Of a stretch of 16,006 nucleotides of DNA, positions 1 to 7,928 are shown piece by piece. The translations under genes were made by a program, and so were the position numbers. Position 1 is the first letter of the stretch. Every line of letters begins with the position of its first letter. The stretch is from contig JAASSQ010000041.1 of assembly GCA_021767845.1 (NCBI GenBank), positions 1 to 16,006 on the forward strand, written 5' to 3'. The DNA comes from Roseovarius sp. GTDB taxonomy: Bacteria > Pseudomonadota > Alphaproteobacteria > Rhodobacterales > Rhodobacteraceae. The notes under the pieces were generated by a model, which was not told the DNA's origin, made no database searches, and saw only the letters and a list, made by a program, of their open reading frames with translations.

Positions 1-6
1 CCCGGA

Positions 7-2103
7 TCAGACGCGCGCTCGGCCAAAGAACCCCTCGCCGTTTTTCACCATCTTTTCGATCAGGGGATGCGGTGTCCAGACGTCCGGCGCCAGCGGCGCG
101 AGGCGTTTCATGCACCGCAGCAAGGGCAACAGGCCCGACAGATCCGCCCGGAACAGTGGCCCGCCCCGCTCGGGGTCGAATCCCAGCCCCCGCACGGCCA
201 CCACATCGAGGTCCGAGGCCCGCTGCGCCACCTTGTCAGACAGCAGGCGCGCCGCCTCGTTCGCCAGCGCCGCGTGCAAGGCCACCGCCGGGTCGATGTC
301 CGAAACGCCGCTGCCCCGCGCCTCCACCCAGGCCAGCACGGCGCGATCTTCCTGCTTGTCGCGGCCTTCGGGATAGACATAGATGCCACGGCCCGCCCCG
401 CGGCCCGTCGCGCCGGACGCGATGCGGGCGGCCAAAAGCGAGCCCTGGGCGGCGGTGCTGCGCTCCTCCAACCGCGCCAATAGGTCCAACCGCGCCTGCA
501 CCACCTGCAGGCCTTCGGCATCGGCGGTCTCGAACGGGCCGGCCGCGAACCCCAGATCCCGCGCGGCGGCGTCCACTGCATAAGGCGACACGCCCGCCCC
601 CGTCAGGGCCAGAGCGCCCCGCAAAAGCGCGGCCTGCAGACAATCCCCCAGGCTGCCCGCGCGGCCCGAACAGCGCACGACCGTGCGCCGCATTTGGCCG
701 AACAGGGCGACGAGGGTGGCCACGGCCTCGGGGCGGGCGCCTTCCGGCACCAGAACCTCGGCCAGACGCGTGGCTTGCACCGGCCGGTAGGGGCGCATCC
801 CGACGATGCACCCGTCAAGGGTTGGCAGATCGAGCCTGCGCTGCGAAATCTGGGGGGTTGTGCCGAGAACGGCCCAAGCCCCGCTTTCGGTCAGGGCCGG
901 CGCGATGCCGGAGGCTCCTGCCCCGCCACTGTCGATCACCATGTCGGCCGGCGGCGCGGCGGCGGCCTCGGGCAACACGGACAGACGCCCCAGCCGCGCA
1001 TCGCGCCCGGCCGCATCCAGCCGCCCGCGCGCAACCGCGTTGTCGTAAATACGCTGGACATGCGCGGCCACGGCAGCCGTATCATCGCGGGCCGGTGCCA
1101 GCAGGTTCACCTCTTTCCCGGCATCCAGAAGCGTCACGGCAAGTTCGGCCATGATCGCCCCGCCCCCCAGCAGTACCACGCGACCGGGCGGCGTGATGGT
1201 GCCTGCCCGGCCCTGTTCGGGCATGATGGCGGCCCGTTTCTCGGCGGTGAAAAGATGCCGGCGCGCGCGCGCCTGCGGGGTTGCGACGCGATCCTCGAAA
1301 ACCGCCGCCTCCAGTTCCAGCCCGCGATCGAAGGGCAGCAGATGCGCGGCCTCGATGCACCGCAGCAAATCCGCCTCGGCCCCCTGCCCGTCCCCCAGCC
1401 GAGAGGACACGACCGCCACCGCCCGCTGGTACCCCGCCGGGTCCGAGAACCCGCGCACCATGTCGCATGTGCGCCGCCACGCGCCCTTGTCGGCCAGGCC
1501 GCGCGCCAGGTCCAGCGCCGAGGGCAACACGTCCCCATCAACCAGGCGGTCGCTGATCTTGGCAATCCTTGGGTTCTCGGCCGCCACAGCCTGCCCCGAC
1601 AGCATGAACTCCAACGCGGCCTGTGCTCCGATCAGTCGCGGCAGGCGCTGCGTCGCCCCGCCCGAGGGCACGAGGCCAAGGGCGATGTCCGGCAAGGCCA
1701 ACCGGGTGCGGCGTTCTGTGACCCGCGCGTGGGCCGCAAGGGCCAGTTCAAGCCCCGCACCGAAGGCCGATCCGTGCAGCGCCGCGACCACCGGCTTGCG
1801 CGCATCCTCGATCCGCCGGCACAGTTCCCCGACCCGTGGCGGCGCCAGCGGTCCATCATATTCGGTGATATCGACGCCCGATGAAAACCCGGCCCCCGCG
1901 CCTTGCAGGACCACCGCGCCCACGGCATCGTTTGCGAAAGCGTCGGAAAGCGCCTCGTCCAAGGCGCGGCGCAGGCTGGGGGCCAAGGCATTGGCCACCG
2001 GACGGTCCAGTGTGAGTATGGCGACACCGTCGCGCAGTTCGGTCCGCAATTCAGCCGTCAATCCGCCCCCCGCCAGTGGAAAATCGCGATCGCTGTCCAG
2101 CAA
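7..2103 (-). CDS. FadJ/FadB-like enoyl-CoA hydratase/3-hydroxyacyl-CoA dehydrogenase fusion, catalytically degenerate
   Basis: The 698-residue protein has the bifunctional beta-oxidation layout: a crotonase domain (about 20-190), a linker, a Rossmann NAD-binding domain (about 308-435) and C-terminal dehydrogenase domains (about 436-690). Family members hydrate 2-enoyl-CoA and oxidise the 3-hydroxyacyl-CoA with NAD in the cytoplasm. The crotonase part keeps the first glutamate (E119 in GAGLE), but the second is aspartate (D139 in LALPD). The NAD loop reads GGGAIM (313-318), so the third glycine of GxGxxG is missing. By motif alignment the dehydrogenase His is R437 (GMRPYRP for GMHFFNP), the Ser is P417 and the Asn is D487; only the glutamate (E449, LAEV) remains. 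The reading frame is intact, so this looks like divergence rather than a fresh pseudogene. The start is uncertain: TTG at 2103 follows in-frame TAG-TAA and has no clear Shine-Dalgarno, and another TTG at 2061 would still give a full crotonase domain. It is last in a probable minus-strand operon. Fold confidence is high; activity is doubtful. Confidence 0.85.
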   Translation of the reverse strand: MLDSDRDFPLAGGGLTAELRTELRDGVAILTLDRPVANALAPSLRRALDEALSDAFANDAVGAVVLQGAGAGFSSGVDITEYDGPLAPPRVGELCRRIEDARKPVVAALHGSAFGAGLELALAAHARVTERRTRLALPDIALGLVPSGGATQRLPRLIGAQAALEFMLSGQAVAAENPRIAKISDRLVDGDVLPSALDLARGLADKGAWRRTCDMVRGFSDPAGYQRAVAVVSSRLGDGQGAEADLLRCIEAAHLLPFDRGLELEAAVFEDRVATPQARARRHLFTAEKRAAIMPEQGRAGTITPPGRVVLLGGGAIMAELAVTLLDAGKEVNLLAPARDDTAAVAAHVQRIYDNAVARGRLDAAGRDARLGRLSVLPEAAAAPPADMVIDSGGAGASGIAPALTESGAWAVLGTTPQISQRRLDLPTLDGCIVGMRPYRPVQATRLAEVLVPEGARPEAVATLVALFGQMRRTVVRCSGRAGSLGDCLQAALLRGALALTGAGVSPYAVDAAARDLGFAAGPFETADAEGLQVVQARLDLLARLEERSTAAQGSLLAARIASGATGRGAGRGIYVYPEGRDKQEDRAVLAWVEARGSGVSDIDPAVALHAALANEAARLLSDKVAQRASDLDVVAVRGLGFDPERGGPLFRADLSGLLPLLRCMKRLAPLAPDVWTPHPLIEKMVKNGEGFFGRARV

Positions 2104-2156
2104 TTACTACGCGGAACCCCGCCACTTGCAAGCGCCGGGCGGCAGCGCGGGCCGGA

Positions 2157-2366
2157 TCACACCGGCATGTTGTCGAATTGCGCCTCGATATTCTCGTTGA
2201 CGAGTTCGTCATGAAGATCGCGGATCTCGGCCGGCACGGTCATTTCCGCTTCGGTCACTTCCTGTATGAGCCGCGCCAGAACCGGCTCGTAGCCGGGCCG
2301 GGCGTCAGGGTCCGCGGCCTCGATCTCGGCTTTCAACTCCTGCATCCGGGTCTCAAGATCGGCCAT
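2157..2366 (-). CDS. Small acidic helical protein, function unknown
   Basis: A 69-residue protein starting at ATG (2366) with a strong Shine-Dalgarno, AGGAGG, about 8 nt upstream on the minus strand, which makes it a credible gene. It is rich in Glu, Asp, Ala and Leu, has no cysteine and no membrane segment, and its first 20 residues have a heptad-like pattern, so a short helical or coiled-coil protein is likely. It lies between the DksA-like gene (94 nt upstream) and the beta-oxidation fusion gene (about 54 nt downstream), all on the same strand, so co-transcription is plausible. I do not recognise a family and propose no function. Confidence 0.7.
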   Translation of the reverse strand: MADLETRMQELKAEIEAADPDARPGYEPVLARLIQEVTEAEMTVPAEIRDLHDELVNENIEAQFDNMPV

Positions 2367-2460
2367 GATGGTCTCCTCCTCTGCGTTGCGGCCGGCGCTT
2401 CGGGGCCTCGGGCCGCGGGTTTCGTCCGTGACGGGACAGGCTGCACATCAGAACGTGGGG

Positions 2461-2784
2461 CTATGCACCGGAAGCGCAATCCTTGCACAGCGGTGTTTCG
2501 GGCAGAACCTCCAGCCTTTCAGCCGAAATCTGCTCACCGCAGCGCACGCAAATGCCGTAGCTGCCGTCGCGCATGCGTTGCAGCGCGGCCCGGATGCGCG
2601 CGATTTCCTCCTGCCCGCTCTGGCCCAGATGCTCCAGCACCTCGTCGCCCTCGCGCTCGATGGCCGCATCGTCCCAATCCTTGGAATGCGGCGCGTCCAG
2701 CTCGCTTTCGATCTGGTGCAGGCGGCTGTCCAGTTCCGACAACCTCGACAAAAGTGCCTTGCGATATGACTCGATAGATTCCAT
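2461..2784 (-). CDS. DksA/TraR-family C4 zinc-finger protein
   Basis: A 107-residue protein of the DksA/TraR family. These bind in the RNA polymerase secondary channel and alter promoter choice, in DksA together with ppGpp. A helical hairpin (about 1-72) is followed by a C4 zinc finger: C79-x2-C82, then C100-x2-C103, in the typical context DGSYGICVRCGE...LCKDC. The loop at the hairpin tip contains D36-x-x-D39-x-A41, matching the D-x-x-D-x-A tip that DksA needs for activity, so it could be an active factor although shorter than the 151-residue E. coli DksA. The ATG at 2784 is preceded by GGAGGA with 6-nt spacing. It is divergent from the metallo-hydrolase gene across a 124-nt gap holding an FNR-type box, so redox control is possible. 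Family assignment is firm; the physiological role is not known from sequence. Confidence 0.9.
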   Translation of the reverse strand: MESIESYRKALLSRLSELDSRLHQIESELDAPHSKDWDDAAIEREGDEVLEHLGQSGQEEIARIRAALQRMRDGSYGICVRCGEQISAERLEVLPETPLCKDCASGA

Positions 2785-2836
2785 TGCATTCCTCCGTCAG
2801 CGCCCGCCACCTTGCCACGGCTCAGGGCCGCCATCC

Positions 2837-2850
2837 TTGATGCAAGTCAA
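2837..2850. promoter_or_regulatory. Candidate FNR/FnrL-type binding site
   Basis: TTGATGCAAGTCAA matches the FNR/FnrL-family consensus TTGAY-N4-RTCAA in every defined position. It lies in the 124-nt gap between the divergent dksA-like (start 2784) and metallo-hydrolase (start 2909) genes. The centre is 65 nt from the plus-strand ATG and 59 nt from the minus-strand ATG. A class II activator position (-41.5) would therefore give leaders of roughly 20 nt in either direction. The match and position are seen directly; binding and direction of control are inferred. Confidence 0.6.
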
Positions 2851-2908
2851 CACAAGGCCCCCTGTCCCGTGCCAGACTGCGCCCGCGCCCCAAACCACGG
2901 AGGATCAA

Positions 2909-3772
2909 ATGTCACCAGAGGTCACGGCTTTCTTCGAGCCCAACACGAACACGATTTCCTACGTCGTGCGCGATCCATCGGGCCGCGCCTGCGCGGTGAT
3001 CGATTCGGTGCTCGATTTCGATTACGCGTCCGGCCGCACCGATACCCGCTCGGCCGAAGAGATCATCGCGTTCATCCGTGCCCATGACCTCGAGGTGCAG
3101 TGGCTGCTGGAAAGCCATGTCCATGCGGACCACCTGTCCGCCGCGCCCTACATCCAGCAGGAGATGGGCGGCAAGATCGGGATCGGCGAAAAGATCCGCG
3201 TCGTTCAGGACACCTTCGGCAAGGTGTTCAACGAAGGCACCGAATTCCAGCGCGACGGCTCGCAGTTCGACCGGTTGTTCACCGAGGGCGACAGCTTTCA
3301 CATCGGGCAGCTGCGCGGCGACGTGCTGCACACGCCCGGCCACACGCCGGCCTGCCTGACCTATGTGATCGGGGACGCGGCGTTTGTCGGCGACACGATC
3401 TTCATGCCGGATTTCGGCACGGCGCGCTGCGATTTCCCCGGCGGGTCTTCAGGCACGCTTTACGAGTCCATCCAGAAGATCCTGGCCCTGCCCGATGAAA
3501 CCCGCATCTTCGTGGGGCATGACTACAAGGCACCGGGGCGCGAGGACTACGCCTGGGAAACGACCGTCGGCGAGCAGAAGGCACGCAACGTCCATGTGGG
3601 TGCCGGGCGAAGCCGCGACGAGTTCGTCGAGATGCGCGATGCGCGCGACGCCACGCTGGCCATGCCCAAGCTCATCATCCCGTCGCTGCAGGTCAACATG
3701 CGCGCCGGCCAGATGCCCCCCGAGGACGAGCAGGGCGACGTGTTTCTCAAGGTGCCCGTGAACAAGCTTTGA
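2909..3772 (+). CDS. Metallo-beta-lactamase-fold hydrolase, persulfide dioxygenase (ETHE1/Blh)-like
   Basis: A 287-residue MBL-fold protein. The metal ligands are visible in order: H70-x-H72-x-D74-H75 (SHVHADH), H145 (HTPGH), D162 (GDTIF) and H204 (VGHDY). The segment DFGTARCDFPGG (168-179) is typical of the ETHE1-like persulfide dioxygenase and Blh group rather than of lactamases or glyoxalase II. Members with a single Fe(II) oxidise glutathione persulfide to sulfite in sulfide detoxification. No rhodanese domain or signal peptide is present, so it is cytoplasmic. The start is ATG 2909 with GGAGGA 4 nt upstream; the frame is open further upstream, but that stretch crosses the divergent promoter region. 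The gene converges on the FliM-like gene with only 14 nt between the stop codons. An FNR-type box upstream suggests oxygen or redox control. MBL fold is certain; the exact substrate is inferred. Confidence 0.9.
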   Translation: MSPEVTAFFEPNTNTISYVVRDPSGRACAVIDSVLDFDYASGRTDTRSAEEIIAFIRAHDLEVQWLLESHVHADHLSAAPYIQQEMGGKIGIGEKIRVVQDTFGKVFNEGTEFQRDGSQFDRLFTEGDSFHIGQLRGDVLHTPGHTPACLTYVIGDAAFVGDTIFMPDFGTARCDFPGGSSGTLYESIQKILALPDETRIFVGHDYKAPGREDYAWETTVGEQKARNVHVGAGRSRDEFVEMRDARDATLAMPKLIIPSLQVNMRAGQMPPEDEQGDVFLKVPVNKL

Positions 3773-3786
3773 TTGCCGCGCGCGCC

Positions 3787-4887
3787 TCAGGGCGTGACCG
3801 CGGGCGGCTTCTCGCTCTTGGTGCTGGTTTTTGGCGCACCGGTGTCGGGCGCGGACGGCCCTGCCAGTTCGGGGGGATCGTCGGCTGGCCGGTCCGGCCG
3901 ATCGGTTTCACTGGCGCGCTCGGGCACCGTCGGCGCGGGGCGGTCCGCCCCCGGCGCAGCGCCCCGTTGCGCTTCGCCGGCCTCGCCCTCATCGCTGCCG
4001 CGCGGCACTGCAGGTTTTGCAGGCGGGCCCAACAGGCGTACCGCGCGCCAACCATGCACCTGCCCCAGTTTGGCCGCCGTCACCACATGCTGCCCGGCCG
4101 CCAGAAGCTGCGTTTCGGCCAAAGCCTCGGCCGGAATGCGAAGCCGTATCCCCGGCGCGAAGGCGCACACCTCTTTCAGCGGCAGCGACAGTCGCGCCAG
4201 CACCGCATCCAGCATCGCGGGCGCATTGAGCGCATTGGCCCGCAAACTCGACGAAGGCTCGGCTTCGCTCCCGTTTGCCCCGGCCCTGGAGGGCTCCGGC
4301 TCGCGGGGCAGGATCACGCGCAATTCGCCGGTCTTGGCCGCCTCTCCCAGTTCGGCTGTGATTCGGAACAGGTCATAGTCCGGCGCCTCGAGCGACAGGG
4401 CGAGCGTTCTGGCATCCTCGACCCGGTCGGCGAACCGCCATGCCCGCGCGACATGGTCCTCCGTCGCGTTGTCCAGGTATTCGTCGAAATATCCTGTCAT
4501 GGCGTCGATCACCGGCGCGGTCATGGCGGCGTCGGTTGGCGTGACCGGGCGCTCTGGCGCCTCGCCCGGACCGACCGCGCCTGTCGTCTGCACCTCGATC
4601 AGCGCCGACAGCATCTGGATTTCCAGATGCATCGCGCCGCGCCGCCCGCCCTGCCCGTCAAGCAACACCAGGAGACCCGGCTCCGACAGTTCTTCGCGCA
4701 GACCCGCCTGCGGCAGCGCGGTCTGCTGGACGGTCGAAACCGTGACCGCAAGGCCCAGCACCTTGTCCGCGGCCTTGGTCAGCGACAGGCGCAGCGCCTT
4801 GGCCGGCGACATCGCACGGGCGTCGAAATCCTCACGCCCGACCCGTGCCTTGCGATGAATGATCGACTTCGCCGCCTGCTTCGCCAT
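3787..4887 (-). CDS. Orphan FliM/FliN-type (SpoA domain) protein
   Basis: A 366-residue protein whose residues about 220-285 resemble the SpoA (FliM/FliN C-terminal) domain: a run of hydrophobic strands including LARLSLPL and IRLRIPAEAL, then AAGQHVVTAAKLGQVHGWRAVRL. The middle part (about 90-130) resembles the FliM core before RPVTPTDAAM. FliM and FliN form the cytoplasmic switch ring of the flagellar motor. The N-terminus (MAKQAAKSIIHRKARVG) lacks the CheY-binding LSQDEIDAL-type motif. The last 75 or so residues are a low-complexity Pro/Ala/Glu/Asp tail, unusual for FliM. ATG 4887 is preferred; ATG 4947 and TTG 4956 also lie in frame, and none has a strong Shine-Dalgarno. It follows the SSS-kinase gene by 74 nt on the same strand, far from any flagellar cluster in this window. 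Type III secretion SctQ-like proteins share the domain, but nothing else here suggests secretion. Confidence 0.75.
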   Translation of the reverse strand: MAKQAAKSIIHRKARVGREDFDARAMSPAKALRLSLTKAADKVLGLAVTVSTVQQTALPQAGLREELSEPGLLVLLDGQGGRRGAMHLEIQMLSALIEVQTTGAVGPGEAPERPVTPTDAAMTAPVIDAMTGYFDEYLDNATEDHVARAWRFADRVEDARTLALSLEAPDYDLFRITAELGEAAKTGELRVILPREPEPSRAGANGSEAEPSSSLRANALNAPAMLDAVLARLSLPLKEVCAFAPGIRLRIPAEALAETQLLAAGQHVVTAAKLGQVHGWRAVRLLGPPAKPAVPRGSDEGEAGEAQRGAAPGADRPAPTVPERASETDRPDRPADDPPELAGPSAPDTGAPKTSTKSEKPPAVTP

Positions 4888-4961
4888 ACCGTATGCTTCT
4901 GACCTTCGTTCCCGCTGCCCGGACCACGCACACTCTAGCCTGCGCATCGTTACCAACTGAT

Positions 4962-7655
4962 TTACGCGGGAACGCTGCGCGGCGTGGCGGCGACATCCGG
5001 CAGGGTCACTCGGAACGCCGCGCCCGACTGGCCGGGCAGATAGGCGATCGTACCGCCCAGGCGGGCCATGATCTCGCGACAGATGGCCAGGCCCAGCCCG
5101 GCCCCCCCGGCCTTGGTCTCGCCGATGCGCGAGAACTTCTCGAAGATGACCGATTGCTGGTCGGTGGGGATGCCGCTGCCGTTATCGACGAAGTCGATCA
5201 CCACGTCGCCCCCTTCGCGCTTGGGCCTGATCGACAGGGCCGGCCGCTCCGCGTCGCAATACTTGCGCGCGTTCGAGATCAGGTTGATGAACACCTGCGC
5301 CAGCCGGTCGAGATCCGTCATCAGCATGACATCCTCGGCGCTGCGGTCGCGCACGATCTCGAAATCGCCGGACGATCCGCCCGCCGCCGCCACGGCCCGG
5401 TCCAGCAGGTCGCTGAGCCGCCCCGACTGCCGGTTCAGCACAACCTGCCCGTTCTCCAGCACGCTCAGGTCCAGCAGATCGTCCAGAAGGCGGGTCAGCC
5501 GGATCGCCTCGTCATGGATGATGGCGGCGTATTTGCTTTTCTCGGCTCCGTCCAACCCGTCCGAATCGCGCAGGATTTCCGAAAACGCCCGGATCGAGGT
5601 CATCGGCGTGCGCAGCTCGTGGCTGATCTGGCTGAGGAAGGCATCCTTCTGCACCGACAATTGAGTCAGTTTCCGGTTGGCCTCGCGCAATTGCCGGGCC
5701 GTGCGCTCCTGCTCTTGCGTCTTGGCCTCCAGACGGCTGGAATATTCCATGATCTGCGCGGTTTCATCGGCCACGGCCAGCAGGTCTTCCACTGACACCG
5801 TCGCGCCCCCCACGATCTGCGAGATCATGGCATGGGCCGTCGCGGCCCCCACCGACCCCGACAGTGCGCGTTCCAGTTCCTGCAGGAAATCGGGTGTGGG
5901 CTCGGGCAGGTATCCGCCAAGCCCCTGGTTGCGCGCGGCCGCCGCGAACAGGGCCTGCGCCTCGCGCGCGCCCATGATCCGCTGCGACATGATCATCAGG
6001 TCCTCGCTCCGCGCCAATCCGCCCGACCAGCCCGGCGTGGTGCCGGAATGCTCGAACACGTTGACGAACTGCGCGCCCTGCAGACGCTCGACCGGGCGCG
6101 GGAAACTGATCAGCGACACCAGCACGAAGACCACCGTGTTGAGCAACATGCTCCACATCACCGCGTGCACCAGCGGGTCCATCCCCTCGGCCCCGAACAA
6201 CGCCTGCGGCCGCAGCCAGCCCTGTCCGAACAGCCCGTGATCGAAGACCGATTGCGGCAGGATCGCCGATGGCCCGAAACTGGGCAGGAACAGGCAGTAG
6301 AGCCAGACGAGGAACCCCACGCCAAGCCCCGCCAGAGCGCCGGTGCGATTGGCCGCGCGCCAGAACAGCCCGCCCATCAGCGCAGGCAGAAACTGCGCCA
6401 CACCGGCAAAGGACACCAGCCCGATCGCGGCCAGCGCCGTGCCCCCGCCCGACAGCCGGAAATAGAGATATCCCAGCAGCACGATCCCGCCGATCGACAG
6501 CCGCCGCGCCAGAAGCGCCACGTTGCGCACATCCCCCGACATCACCGCCGTGCCGCCGCTCATGTGCAGCCAGACGGGCATCACCACGTGGTTCGACACC
6601 ATCGTGGACAGCGCGATCGCCGCCACGATCACCATAGACGTGGCCGAGGAGAAGCCGCCGATGAAGGACAGGATCGCCAGCCAGTCCCGCCCTTCCTGCA
6701 AGGGCAGCGTCAGCACGAAAAGATCGGGGTTCGCCCCCTCGGGCAGAACATCCAAGCCCACCGCGGCGATCGGCACGACAAAGAGGCTCATCAGCATAAG
6801 GTAGCCCGGAAAGGCCCAGGCGGCGGTGCGCAGATGGCCCTCGTCCTCGTTCTCCACCACCATCACCTGGAACATGCGCGGCAGGCACAGGAACGCCGCC
6901 GCCGACAGCATCGTCAGCCCGACCCAACGGCTGCCCGACTGCTCCCACGTGGAGATGGGCGAGGCGTCGATCCGGTCCAGCGTCGCGCCGATGCCGCCGC
7001 CCAGCCCCCACACCACGAAGACCCCGACCGCCAGCAGCGCGGCCAGCTTGACCACCGCCTCCAGCGCAATCGCCATGACCACGCCGTGATGCCGCTCGTT
7101 GGCATCCAGGTTGCGGGTGCCGAACAGGATGGTGAACACCGCCAGCCCCAACGCCACCCATAGCGCCGTGGCCTGCTGGTTGGGCAGATCGGTCGTCGTC
7201 GGATCGCTGGCCGCGAAGGTGGCGAAGGACAGCGTGACCGACTGCAGTTGCAGCGCGATGTAGGGCGTCGTGCCGATCACCGCCAGAACCGTCACGAACA
7301 CCGCCAGCAGGTTCGACTTGCCATAGCGCGACGAGATCAGGTCCGCGACCGAGGTGATCCTCTGGCTGCGCCCGACCCGCACCATCTTGCGCAGGGTCCA
7401 CCACCACCCGATCATCACCAGCGTCGGACCCAGATAGATCGTCAGATATTCCAGCCCCGACCGCGCCGCCGACCCCACCGCCCCGTAAAAGGTCCAGGCC
7501 GTGCAATAGATCGACAGCGACAGCGTGTAGATCACCGGCGAGCGCAGCCACGTGCCCCGCCCCCGCCGCGCCGCGCGATCCGCGGCGAAGGCGATCGCGA
7601 ACAGGAACACCACGTAAAGCAGGCAGACCAGGATCAGGACGTTCAGGGTGGCCAT
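4962..7655 (-). CDS. Sodium:solute symporter-fused sensor histidine kinase (CbrA/CrbS-like)
   Basis: An 897-residue membrane kinase. Residues 1 to about 520 form an SSS (SLC5/PutP-type) multi-helix domain with about 12-13 hydrophobic segments. Residues about 550-615 (SQRIMGAREAQALF, then ERALSGSVGAATAHAMI) resemble the STAC region of CbrA/CrbS proteins. A coiled coil (about 640-670) leads to HisKA with phospho-acceptor H679 (HELRTP). The ATPase domain has the N box (N791, N795), G1 DNGSGIP (824-830), F box FEKF (838-841) and G2 GGAGLGLAI (850-858). There is no receiver or HPt domain. CrbS controls acs in Vibrio and Pseudomonas, and CbrA controls carbon/nitrogen balance; whether the SSS part transports or only senses is open. 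ATG 7655 directly abuts the TGA of the small membrane protein gene (TGAATG), implying translational coupling. The likely phosphate acceptor is the receiver encoded two genes upstream. Domain calls are firm; the ligand is inferred. Confidence 0.93.
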   Translation of the reverse strand: MATLNVLILVCLLYVVFLFAIAFAADRAARRGRGTWLRSPVIYTLSLSIYCTAWTFYGAVGSAARSGLEYLTIYLGPTLVMIGWWWTLRKMVRVGRSQRITSVADLISSRYGKSNLLAVFVTVLAVIGTTPYIALQLQSVTLSFATFAASDPTTTDLPNQQATALWVALGLAVFTILFGTRNLDANERHHGVVMAIALEAVVKLAALLAVGVFVVWGLGGGIGATLDRIDASPISTWEQSGSRWVGLTMLSAAAFLCLPRMFQVMVVENEDEGHLRTAAWAFPGYLMLMSLFVVPIAAVGLDVLPEGANPDLFVLTLPLQEGRDWLAILSFIGGFSSATSMVIVAAIALSTMVSNHVVMPVWLHMSGGTAVMSGDVRNVALLARRLSIGGIVLLGYLYFRLSGGGTALAAIGLVSFAGVAQFLPALMGGLFWRAANRTGALAGLGVGFLVWLYCLFLPSFGPSAILPQSVFDHGLFGQGWLRPQALFGAEGMDPLVHAVMWSMLLNTVVFVLVSLISFPRPVERLQGAQFVNVFEHSGTTPGWSGGLARSEDLMIMSQRIMGAREAQALFAAAARNQGLGGYLPEPTPDFLQELERALSGSVGAATAHAMISQIVGGATVSVEDLLAVADETAQIMEYSSRLEAKTQEQERTARQLREANRKLTQLSVQKDAFLSQISHELRTPMTSIRAFSEILRDSDGLDGAEKSKYAAIIHDEAIRLTRLLDDLLDLSVLENGQVVLNRQSGRLSDLLDRAVAAAGGSSGDFEIVRDRSAEDVMLMTDLDRLAQVFINLISNARKYCDAERPALSIRPKREGGDVVIDFVDNGSGIPTDQQSVIFEKFSRIGETKAGGAGLGLAICREIMARLGGTIAYLPGQSGAAFRVTLPDVAATPRSVPA

Positions 7656-7928
7656 TCACCGTCCCCCGGAGGACGGCGGATCCTGTGGATCGGACAGGTT
7701 GCGCGAAATCGCCGCTGCCACCGCGACAAGCACGATCCACGCCCCGAACACGAAGAACATCACGGCCGTGGTCGAGGTCTGGGGCTGGCCGTCCGACGGG
7801 TCCAGCCACAGAAGCGGCAGCATGAACAGGACCGCGCCGATCACCGGCAACAACCGCGCCGCATCCGCCATGCGCCTGCGCCGGTAGGTCCGCCGCTCAA
7901 GGAACACCGGACCCGGCTCGCGGCTCAT
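7656..7928 (-). CDS. Two-TM small membrane protein coupled to the SSS kinase (CbrX-like position)
   Basis: A 90-residue protein with a basic N-terminus (RRTYRRRRM, about 12-20) and two hydrophobic segments (about 26-42 and 54-74), joined by a short polar loop and ending in a Pro/Ser-rich tail; by the positive-inside rule both ends face the cytoplasm. Its ATG overlaps the receiver gene's stop (ATGA, 7925-7928), and its TGA abuts the kinase ATG, so it is translationally coupled on both sides. I recognise no family by sequence. By position it matches the small membrane protein gene cbrX next to cbrA in Pseudomonas, and small partner proteins such as YjcH beside the SSS permease ActP. A role as an accessory subunit of the SSS domain is inferred only from that. 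Confidence 0.8.
   Translation of the reverse strand: MSREPGPVFLERRTYRRRRMADAARLLPVIGAVLFMLPLLWLDPSDGQPQTSTTAVMFFVFGAWIVLVAVAAAISRNLSDPQDPPSSGGR

Noticed and set aside
694..1884. A 396-codon plus-strand frame opposite the beta-oxidation fusion gene
   Set aside because: Composition is typical of a shadow frame and no domain is visible; the minus-strand product has a clear crotonase domain.
2367..2460. Possible GCGGCC/GGCCGC stem between the DksA-like and 69-residue genes
   Set aside because: The arms (2388-2393, 2411-2416) are short with a long loop, and such pairs are common at this GC content.
2573..2908. N-terminal extension of the metallo-hydrolase frame back to 2573
   Set aside because: This stretch crosses the DksA-like gene and the divergent promoter region; ATG 2909 has GGAGGA directly upstream and gives a normal family N-terminus.
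5764..7809. A 681-codon open frame on the same strand as the SSS kinase but in another frame
   Set aside because: It overlaps the kinase coding sequence almost wholly, and the kinase frame shows all expected motifs; this frame shows none.
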